Part shown: positions 5,567 to 14,250 of the stretch, in pieces
Position numbering within the stretch: the first letter of the stretch is position 1
Layout of the letters: each line of letters begins with the position of its first letter
DNA from: DASUFI01 sp036274635
GTDB taxonomy: Bacteria > Planctomycetota > B15-G4
Assembly (NCBI GenBank): GCA_036274635.1
Contig: DASUFI010000269.1
Location: 1 to 20,959 of the forward strand
Reading direction: 5' to 3'
DNA: 20,959 bases
The notes under the pieces: generated by a model
Databases searched by the model: none
The model's input: only the letters and a program-made list of their open reading frames with translations
Told to the model about the DNA's origin: nothing
Translations under genes and position numbers: made by a program

Positions 5567-7135
5567 ATGCGTGCGACCACAAGGCTTGCTTCGACTCGAT
5601 CCGCGTGCGCGACGCTCGCGGCGTGGATGCTCCTGGCCCTCGCGGCGCCGGCGCAGCAGGAGGCGACGGCCTCCCCGGACGCGACGGCGACATCGGGCGC
5701 GACAGCTCCGCCGACCCCCGTGGACCAGGACCCGGCCTTCGAGGCGTTGCGAGCGCGAGCGCGCGAGCTGGCGCAGCACGAGCAGGCGCCGCGCGACGCG
5801 CACGACCTGCCCGAGTGGCTGGGCCAGCTGGACTACGACCACTACCGCCAGCTGCGTTTCCGGCCGGACGCCGCCCTGTGGACGCCCGACGAGCTGCCCT
5901 TCCGCGTGCAGCTCATGCACCGCGGCTACCTGTTCAAGCAGCGCGTCCGGGTCACGGAGCTGGTCGACGGCGAGGAGCGGGAGGTCGCCTTCCGGTCGGC
6001 GCAGTTCGCGTACCCGGACGACACGCCGCCGGTGCCGGACGACCTGGGCTACTCGGGGCTGTCCTTGTCCTGGCGCGGGCCCGACGCGGAGAAGCGCGAC
6101 GAAGTGGCCGCCTTCCAGGGGGCCAGCTACTTCCGGCTGCTGGGCGTGGGGCAGGTCTACGGAGCGTCCGCGCGCGGCCTGGCCATCGACACCGCCTCCC
6201 CGCGCGGCGAGGAGTTCCCGGACTTCGTGGAGCTGCAGCTCGAGCGGCCCGCCCCCGAGGCCGGCCACGTCGTGCTGCACGCGCTCCTCGACAGCCCCCG
6301 CATCACGGGCGCCTACCGCTTCGACATCGTGCCGGGCGAGCGCACCACGGCCGCCGTGACGGCCTGCCTCTACCCGAGGGCGGACATCGACAAGCTGGGA
6401 CTCGCGCCGCTCACGAGCATGTTCCTGTTCGGCGAGGACGGCCTGCACCGGACGCCCGACTGGCGGCCCGAGGTGCACGACTCGGACGGCCTGCTCGTCG
6501 CCGGGGGCGACGGCAGCTGGACGTGGCGGCCGCTGGCCAACCCGCTGCGCACCCACCGCATCACGCGCCTGCCGGCCTCCAGCCCGGCCGGCTTCGGGCT
6601 GCTGCAGCGCGATCGCGCCTTCACCAGCTACGAGGACCTCGAGTCGCACTTCGAGCGCCGCCCCAGCCTGTGGATCACGCCGCGCGGCGACTGGGGCCCG
6701 GGCGCCCTCGAGCTCATCGAGATCCCCAACGAGGGCGAGTGGAACGAGAACGTCGTGGCCTCGTGGGTGCCGGAGCAGCCGGTGCGCGCCGGCACGGAGC
6801 TGCGCTTCGAGTACGAGCTGGCCGCGCAGCTGGAGGACCCGCAGCGCGCGCTCGGCCGCGCCACCGCGACCCGCGTGCAGCAGCGCAAGGAGTCCACGCT
6901 CTTCCTGGTGGACTTCGAGGGCGGCGCGGCGGGCGACATGCCGCAGGCGGACGTCGTGGCCTCGCGCGGCACGCTCCAGCACGTCGTCGTCCAGCCCAGC
7001 GAGCCCGCGGGCAGCTGGCGCTGCAGCTTCGAGCTGCAGGACAAGGAGTCCGAGCCCATCGACCTGCGCGTCAGCCTGCGCCGCGGCGAGCAGGTCGTCT
7101 CGGAGACGCTGCTCCTGACCTGGGTGCGGTCGTGA
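5567..7135 (+). CDS. opgG: Periplasmic glucan biosynthesis protein OpgG (MdoG), 522 aa
   Basis: Periplasmic protein needed for the beta-1,6 branching of osmoregulated periplasmic glucans. Chosen start ATG 5567 gives a Sec signal peptide: Arg-rich n-region, hydrophobic stretch at about 14-27 and likely cleavage after APA (residue 29). The mature part begins with FEALRARARELAQ and contains the MdoG-family signatures LDYDHYRQLRFRP, ASYFRLLGVGQVYGASARGLAIDTA, GNGSW-like GGDGSWTWRPLANP and LWITPRGDWGPGALELIEIP. Length is close to E. coli OpgG (511 aa). The stop overlaps the opgH GTG start (GTGA). The Shine-Dalgarno is weak (AGG within CTTCAGG, about 10 nt upstream). OpgD is a possible paralogous alternative, but the coupling to opgH favours OpgG. 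Confidence 0.93.
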   Translation: MRATTRLASTRSACATLAAWMLLALAAPAQQEATASPDATATSGATAPPTPVDQDPAFEALRARARELAQHEQAPRDAHDLPEWLGQLDYDHYRQLRFRPDAALWTPDELPFRVQLMHRGYLFKQRVRVTELVDGEEREVAFRSAQFAYPDDTPPVPDDLGYSGLSLSWRGPDAEKRDEVAAFQGASYFRLLGVGQVYGASARGLAIDTASPRGEEFPDFVELQLERPAPEAGHVVLHALLDSPRITGAYRFDIVPGERTTAAVTACLYPRADIDKLGLAPLTSMFLFGEDGLHRTPDWRPEVHDSDGLLVAGGDGSWTWRPLANPLRTHRITRLPASSPAGFGLLQRDRAFTSYEDLESHFERRPSLWITPRGDWGPGALELIEIPNEGEWNENVVASWVPEQPVRAGTELRFEYELAAQLEDPQRALGRATATRVQQRKESTLFLVDFEGGAAGDMPQADVVASRGTLQHVVVQPSEPAGSWRCSFELQDKESEPIDLRVSLRRGEQVVSETLLLTWVRS

Positions 7136-9162
7136 GCTCGCCCCGCCTGGCGGCGCGCCGGCTGGCCTTCGTGCTGCTCGTCGCGGCGACGGTGGGCCTG
7201 GTCGCGGCGCTCCTCGCCAACATGCTGCGCGTCAACGGGACGACGCCGCTCGAGGTGCTCATCTTCGCGCTCACCGTGGTGCTGCTCGTGCCCCTCGCGG
7301 TCTCGTTCTGGATGGCCGTCGCGGGCTTCTGCGTGGAGATGCTCGGCGGCGACCCGCTCGCGCTGCGCGCCGAGGGGCCCGTCGCCGGTCCGCTGCCGCC
7401 CACCGCGCTGGTCGTGCCCATCCGCAACGAGGACCCGGCGCGCGTGCTCGCCGGGCTGGGGGCCACGTGGGACTCGCTCGAGGAGACCGGGCTGGCCGCG
7501 GGCTTCGAGATCTTCGTGCAGAGCGACACGACCGATCCGCGACGCTGGCTGGACGAGGAGCTGGCGGTCACGGAGTTCACCACGAGGCTGGCGCCGCGGG
7601 CGCGGGTGCACTACCGCAACCGCCCCTCCAACGAGGGCCGCAAGGCCGGCAACATCGCGGACTTCTGCGCGCGCCGGGGCGATCGCTTCCGCTACATGAT
7701 CGTGTTCGACGCCGACAGCGTGATGTCGGGGTCCACGCTCGTGCGGCTGGTGCAGCTCATGGAGGAGCACCCCGAGGCCGGCCTCATCCAGGCGCCGCCG
7801 CTGCCGGTGAACCGACGCACGCTCTTCGGCCGGCTGCAGCAGTTCGGGGCCGGCGCCTACGCGCGCACCTGGGCCACGGGCCTGTCCTGGCTGCAGGGCG
7901 GCGACGGCAACTACTACGGCCACAATGCCATCGTCCGCGTCGCGCCCTTCGAGACCCACTGCCGCCTGCCCACGCTGCCCGGCCGTCCGCCGCTGGGCGG
8001 CTCGATCCTGAGCCACGACTTCGTCGAGGCCGCCCTCATGCGGCGCGCCGGCTACCGCGTGTACCTCGTGCCCGACCTCGGCGGCAGCTACGAGGAGCCG
8101 CCGCCCACGCTGATCGACTTCGCCGCGCGCGACCGGCGCTGGTGCCAGGGCAACCTGCAGCACGCGCGGCTGCTGCGCATGCCCGGGCTGCATCCCATGA
8201 GCCGCCTGCACCTGCTGCTGGGCGTCATGACCTACCTGAGCGCGCCGATCTGGATCCTGCTGCTGCTCGTCTCCACCGCGGAGATGCTGCGCCAGGCGCT
8301 CGGCCGCCACCAGTACTTCGCGCCCGGCGGCTCGCTCTTCCCCATCTGGGAGGTCTCCATCGAGGCCCAGGCGCAGCTGCTCTTCGGCCTGACGATGGGC
8401 CTGCTCTTCCTGCCGCGCCTGCTGGCTCTCGTGGCGCGGATGCGGGAGGCCCGCCTCTTCGGCGGCGGCGGCCGCCTCGTCCGCAGCGGGCTGGCCGAGG
8501 CGCTCTTCTCCATGCTGCTCGCACCCGTCCTGGCCGTCGCCGAGACCGGCTGCGTGCTCTCCATCCTGCTCGGCCGCAGCAGCGGCTGGCTCTCCGGGCC
8601 GCGCGACGACCGCGGCACGAGCCTGGGCGAGGCGCTGCGGCGCCACGCGGGCACCACGCTGCTCGGGATCGTCTGGACCCTCCTGATCATCCGCCTCGCC
8701 CCGGCGCTGGCGTGGTGGATGGCGCCCGTGCTCCTCGGCATGGTGCTCGCCGTGCCCCTGTCCATGCTGAGCAGCCGCGTGTCCACGGGAGAGGCGGCGC
8801 GCCGCGCGGGCCTCTTCATCACCCCCGAGGAGGTCGCCCCCGCGCCCGTCCTGCGGCGCCTGCGGGAGCGGCTCGCGGCGCTGCCGCCTGCGCGGGACGA
8901 CCGCCGCAGCGCCCTCGAGCGCGTGCTGGCCGACCCCGCGGTGCGCGACAGCCACCTGCGGCTCGTCGAGCAGCCCGGTCCGCGCGACGCGCTGGCACGG
9001 CACCGCCTGGATGGCCTCGTGCTCAAGGCGCGCGTGCAGGGCCCGCCCTCGCTGTCCGACGACGAGCAGCGCGAGCTCCTGCGCGACCCGCAGGCCGTGA
9101 TCGAGCTGGCCTGCGCCACGCCGGGCCTGCCAGCGCAAGGCCTCCGCGCGCGGCCGAGCTGA
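7132..9162 (+). CDS. opgH: Glucans biosynthesis glucosyltransferase OpgH (MdoH), 676 aa
   Basis: Inner-membrane family 2 glucosyltransferase that polymerises beta-glucose from UDP-glucose and passes the chain to the periplasm. Two N-terminal membrane segments (about 11-31 and 41-66) precede the cytosolic catalytic domain with Asp132 (QSD), the DAD motif at 193-195, the third Asp at 296 (SHDF) and RDRRWCQGN at 333-341. Four or more further membrane segments follow (about 357-380, 400-423, 445-470, 503-540) and then a cytosolic tail. It is clearly shorter than E. coli OpgH (847 aa); the missing length is mostly the N-terminal cytosolic region, the part implicated in FtsZ control in E. coli. GTG start at 7132 overlaps the opgG stop, and no other good start exists. 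Confidence 0.93.
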   Translation: MSSPRLAARRLAFVLLVAATVGLVAALLANMLRVNGTTPLEVLIFALTVVLLVPLAVSFWMAVAGFCVEMLGGDPLALRAEGPVAGPLPPTALVVPIRNEDPARVLAGLGATWDSLEETGLAAGFEIFVQSDTTDPRRWLDEELAVTEFTTRLAPRARVHYRNRPSNEGRKAGNIADFCARRGDRFRYMIVFDADSVMSGSTLVRLVQLMEEHPEAGLIQAPPLPVNRRTLFGRLQQFGAGAYARTWATGLSWLQGGDGNYYGHNAIVRVAPFETHCRLPTLPGRPPLGGSILSHDFVEAALMRRAGYRVYLVPDLGGSYEEPPPTLIDFAARDRRWCQGNLQHARLLRMPGLHPMSRLHLLLGVMTYLSAPIWILLLLVSTAEMLRQALGRHQYFAPGGSLFPIWEVSIEAQAQLLFGLTMGLLFLPRLLALVARMREARLFGGGGRLVRSGLAEALFSMLLAPVLAVAETGCVLSILLGRSSGWLSGPRDDRGTSLGEALRRHAGTTLLGIVWTLLIIRLAPALAWWMAPVLLGMVLAVPLSMLSSRVSTGEAARRAGLFITPEEVAPAPVLRRLRERLAALPPARDDRRSALERVLADPAVRDSHLRLVEQPGPRDALARHRLDGLVLKARVQGPPSLSDDEQRELLRDPQAVIELACATPGLPAQGLRARPS

Positions 9163-9231
9163 GCCGGGGGCCCTCAAGTCGGCGCGGGCGGGGCGCCGAC
9201 AACGAGGACGGACTCCCGGGGATCCGCTCTC

Positions 9232-9471
9232 GTGCCCACCGCCCGCGCCACCGCCCAGCCCAACCCGATCGTGAGCGTCGGAACGCTCTCGCTCATCGTG
9301 CTGGCGCTGGTCATCATGCTGGTGGTCGCCGGCCTGCCCGGCCGGGACCGCACCGCCGGCGACGGCAGCGACAAGCTGCGCCACGGCTGGGCGCAGAAGC
9401 AGACGGAGGCCGCGGCGCAGCAGGCCGCGCAGCCAGCGCCGCCCGCACCGAGCGACGCGCCCGCGCGCTGA
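9232..9471 (+). CDS. Small single-pass membrane protein of unknown function, 79 aa
   Basis: I do not recognise a family. GTG start at 9232; the Shine-Dalgarno is poor (GGGGAT about 10 nt upstream). Nearly all third positions are G or C, as in the confirmed genes. A short N-terminal Pro/Ala/Thr segment is followed by one membrane helix at about residues 14-36 (LSLIVLALVIMLVVAGL), then a charged region (RDRTAGDGSDKLRHGW) and an Ala/Gln/Pro-rich tail. It lies 69 nt after opgH on the same strand and could be an accessory in that operon. A signal-anchor topology with the tail on either side of the membrane is possible. Confidence 0.55.
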   Translation: MPTARATAQPNPIVSVGTLSLIVLALVIMLVVAGLPGRDRTAGDGSDKLRHGWAQKQTEAAAQQAAQPAPPAPSDAPAR

Positions 9472-9493
9472 CGCGATCCGCGCGTCGCCACTC

Positions 9494-9523
9494 TTGAACG
9501 GCGCGCCCCGCGGCGGGCACAAT
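9494..9523 (+). promoter_or_regulatory. Sigma70-type promoter of tRNA-Lys
   Basis: TTGAAC (9494-9499) and CACAAT (9518-9523) are spaced by 18 nt, and the mature tRNA begins 18 nt after the -10 hexamer. Both hexamers stand out in otherwise G/C-only sequence. Position and composition fit a strong tRNA promoter. Confidence 0.6.
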
Positions 9524-9540
9524 CCGCCGCTTCGCGCCGT

Positions 9541-9616
9541 GCCTCCTTAGCTCAGTTGGTAGAGCGGCTGACTCTTAATCAGCGGGTCGAAGGTTCGAGT
9601 CCTTCAGGAGGCACCA
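9541..9616 (+). tRNA. tRNA-Lys (anticodon CTT)
   Basis: Complete cloverleaf. Acceptor GCCTCCT (9541-9547) pairs with AGGAGGC (9606-9612), the discriminator is A9613, and CCA is encoded at 9614-9616. The anticodon stem GCTGA/TCAGC (9567-9571/9579-9583) holds loop CTCTTAA with anticodon CTT at 9574-9576. The T arm contains GGTTCGAGTCC. Confidence 0.96.
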
Positions 9617-9633
9617 GCCGCGTCCCCGCGACG

Positions 9634-9651
9634 CACGCCGCGTGCGGCGTG
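9634..9651 (+). terminator. Possible terminator hairpin after tRNA-Lys
   Basis: CACGCCGC (9634-9641) and GCGGCGTG (9644-9651) form a perfect 8-bp inverted repeat, realistically a 7-bp stem with a 4-nt loop, 18 nt after the tRNA 3' end. No T tract follows, so termination is only inferred from position. Confidence 0.35.
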
Positions 9652-9760
9652 GCCACGTCTCGCGCTCCGCATCGCTTTGCAGAAAGGACGCGGGGCCGCC
9701 GGGCGCAGCGCACGATCGGGCCGCGTCCGCACGGCACGGGATGTGCGAGGCGCGGCGGCC

Positions 9761-12096
<2,336 letters not shown>

Positions 12097-12100
<4 letters not shown>

Positions 12101-12735
12101 GCAGGACAAAGGTGGCACCCCCCAGCGCGAAGTCCGCGAGCCCCACGCGGCAGCAGCTGCACGAGCTCGTCTGGGAGGCGCTGGAGACCGAGCTCGGCGG
12201 TGTCGAGATCTACCGCACCGCGCTGCAGTGCGTGGAGAACGAGGACCTGCGCGACGAATGGACCCGCTACCTGGCGCAGACCGAGGAGCACGTGCGCGCC
12301 CTGCAGGACGTCTGCGCGGACGTGGGGCTCGATCCGGACCAGGACACGCCGGGCCGGGCCGTCGTCCGGCACATCGGCCGCTCGCTCGTCCAGGCCATGA
12401 ACATGGCGCTGGGCTCGGACGACCCGGCGGCGGCCGAGATCGTCGCCGCCGAGTGCGTCGCGCTGGCGGAGAGCAAGGACCACCTGAACTGGAGCCTCAT
12501 CGGCCAGCTGCTCGAGACCGACGGCGAGGGTCTCGACAGCCTGGCCGCCGCCCAGGAGCGCATCGAGAACGAGGAGGACGCGCACCTCTACCACGCGCAG
12601 GGATGGGCCCGCGAGCTGTGGCTCAAGAGCCTGGGGCAGGATGCCGCGCTGCCGCCGCCCGAGGAGGTGGAGGACGTCCACTCCATGGCCGAAGCGGCGA
12701 CCGCGCGCCAGACGCGCGAGCAGGAGCCGACCTGA
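12097..12735 (+). CDS. Ferritin-like four-helix protein, 212 aa
   Basis: ATG at 12097 overlaps the catalase stop (ATGA), implying coupled expression. The protein looks all-helical, with carboxylate/histidine-rich helices typical of ferritin-like domains: EALETELGGVEIYRTAL (28-44), LAQTEEHVRAL (59-69), AECVALAESKDHL (118-130) and ENEEDAHLYHAQGW (157-170). Candidate diiron ligands are Glu37, Glu64, Glu119 or Glu125 with His129, and Glu160 with His163; the exact set cannot be fixed by eye. There is no ferroxidase-ferritin or Dps signature, so it belongs to the broad uncharacterised ferritin-like group. A role in iron handling or peroxide protection beside catalase is an inference. The C-terminal 30 residues are acidic and probably disordered. 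Confidence 0.75.
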
Positions 12736-12739
12736 GCGC

Positions 12740-13099
12740 ATGGCGCGTCGACCACAACGGCGGCGGCCCGCCGGCCGCGCGGTCCGCTCCGCGCGTCCGC
12801 GGGCCGCATGGCTGGTGGAATTCCTGCTGCCCGCCGACCCGCGCTTCGCGCAGGCTCAGCGCGCGCTGCGCCACGAGCTGGCAGCCCGCTTCGGCGGCGT
12901 GACCAGCCACGTCCGCACGCCCGCGCGCGGGCTCTGGCAGGAGGGCGGCGGCGACATCGAGGCCGACGACGTGGTGGCGCACGAGGTGCTCGTCCCCCGG
13001 CTGGACCCGCGCTGGTGGTCGGCGTTCCGCCGGCGGCTGGAGGTGGACTTCGAGCAGGACGTCGTCGTCCTGCGCGCCAGCCGGGTGCGCATGCTCTGA
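12740..13099 (+). CDS. Conserved-looking hypothetical protein, 119 aa
   Basis: No family recognised with confidence. ATG 12740 is 5 nt after the ferritin-like stop; the ribosome site would be GAGC/AGGAG inside the end of that gene, so coupling is likely. An Arg-rich N-terminus (residues 1-22) precedes a compact alpha/beta-looking domain: WLVEFLLPADPRF, a helix RALRHELAARFGG, THVRTP-like SHVRTPARGLWQEGGG, HEVLVPRLDPRWWSAF, and a final strand DVVVLRASRVRML. The two adjacent Trp and the GLWQEGG loop look like conserved functional or structural features. Third positions are strongly G/C, supporting translation. It has no membrane segment. Its stop codon directly abuts the stop of the convergent gene. 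Confidence 0.7.
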   Translation: MARRPQRRRPAGRAVRSARPRAAWLVEFLLPADPRFAQAQRALRHELAARFGGVTSHVRTPARGLWQEGGGDIEADDVVAHEVLVPRLDPRWWSAFRRRLEVDFEQDVVVLRASRVRML

Positions 13100-14029
13100 T
13101 CAGCTCGCTGCGCGCGCGCGGGGCCGGCGCGGATCCAGCGTCGCGCCCCGCCGGGCGTTCGCTTCGGGCACCGTGCCGCCACCGCGCCGCACGGCCCACT
13201 GCTGCGTGAACTCCGCGCCCAGGAACACGATGATCGCCGAGTAGTACACCCACACGAGCATCACGATGACCGAGCCCGCAGCACCATAGGGCGAGCCCAC
13301 CGTGCCCCGCCCGAGGTACTGGCCGATGGCCCACTCGCCGGCCTTGAAGAGCACGGCCGTGACCCCGCCGCCGAGCAGCACGTCACGCCAGCCCGTGCGC
13401 GCGTCCGGCACGAAGCGGAACAGCGCCGCAAAGAGCAGGCCCGACAGCACCACCTGGATGAGCGTGTTGGCCACGACGCCGAAGGCCGCCTCCGAGCCCG
13501 ACAGGGCTTCGAGCGCCGCCGAGAGCACCGCATTCGCCAGCAGCGAGATGAGCAGCAGGAAGCCCACGCTCACGATCATCGCCAGCGAGAGCAGCCGCTG
13601 GTGCAGGAAGGTCCACAGGCTGCGGCCCGGCTTCGGCTCCACGTTCCACACCACATTGAGCCCGTTCTGGAGCTGGACGAAGACCGAGCTGGCTCCGACG
13701 ACGAGCATGATGCTGCCCAGGATCGTGGACAGCAGCCCCGAGCCGTGGCTGTGCTGGGCGCTGGACAACTCGTCGACGAGGCCGGCGGCGTCCGCGCCTG
13801 TCAGGCCCTGCACCTGCGACACCAGGTAGTGCTGCACCTGCCCGCGGTCCGCAACGAGCCCGACCAGCCCGAGCGTCACGACCACGAGCGGCGCCATCGA
13901 GAGCGCTGCGGAGTACGACAAGCCCGCCGACAGCAGCGGCACCCGATCGGCGCCGAGCTTGCGAACGACGCGCATCGCGAAGTCGAGGGCGGCGTGTCCG
14001 GGGAAGTGCTTCTTCTTGCTCTTCGACAT
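13100..14029 (-). CDS. YihY/BrkB-family inner-membrane protein, 309 aa
   Basis: Predicted polytopic membrane protein of the YihY (BrkB-like, once misnamed RNase BN) family; function not established, often discussed as a transporter. Six membrane segments at roughly residues 38-60, 99-121, 146-170, 185-205, 217-238 and 249-276. Family signatures are AGLSYSAALSMAPL at the first segment, VFVQLQNGLNVVWNVEP in the middle, and the final YGAAGSVIVMLVWVYYSA leading to GAEFTQ. The start ATG 14029 gives a Lys-rich N-terminus (MSKSKKKHF) and normal family length; the Shine-Dalgarno is weak (AGAG about 9 nt upstream). The frame is open further upstream, but the Arg-rich extension is implausible. Gene is divergent from the M16 protease. 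Confidence 0.88.
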   Translation of the reverse strand: MSKSKKKHFPGHAALDFAMRVVRKLGADRVPLLSAGLSYSAALSMAPLVVVTLGLVGLVADRGQVQHYLVSQVQGLTGADAAGLVDELSSAQHSHGSGLLSTILGSIMLVVGASSVFVQLQNGLNVVWNVEPKPGRSLWTFLHQRLLSLAMIVSVGFLLLISLLANAVLSAALEALSGSEAAFGVVANTLIQVVLSGLLFAALFRFVPDARTGWRDVLLGGGVTAVLFKAGEWAIGQYLGRGTVGSPYGAAGSVIVMLVWVYYSAIIVFLGAEFTQQWAVRRGGGTVPEANARRGATLDPRRPRARAAS

Positions 14030-14220
14030 GGTGGGTCTCTGCTCTGGCCGGCCGCGCAAACCGCGCGCCGAAGGCGGCGTTCCGACGCCGAGCCCGGCGT
14101 CCGCGCGCCCCCTCACGCTCGCGTCGCGGCGTAGAGGGCGTGGAGCCCGAGGCGCCGCCACAGGCCTCCCGCGACACCGCAGCGCCAAGGGATGAGAGGC
14201 GGGGCGCCACGTCGCAGCGG

Positions 14221-14248
14221 TAGGATCCCGGCCTCTCCGGAGGTCATG
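14221..14248 (+). promoter_or_regulatory. Leader of the M16 protease gene: possible -10 and strong ribosome site
   Basis: TAGGAT (14221-14226) is the only A/T-rich hexamer near the start and could be a -10; no good -35 is seen. GGAGG (14238-14242) lies 8 nt before ATG 14251 and decides that start over the out-of-frame ATG at 14246. The 221-bp divergent region 14030-14250 shows no other gene. Confidence 0.4.
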
Positions 14249-14250
14249 CG

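Noticed and set aside
6628..9522. Very long open frame (about 960 codons) antisense to opgG/opgH
   Set aside because: It mirrors the strongly G/C third positions of opgGH on the other strand, is dominated by Arg, Ala, Gly, Gln and His without domain motifs, and lacks a ribosome site. Other long antisense frames over katE, the M16 protease and aconitase are of the same kind.
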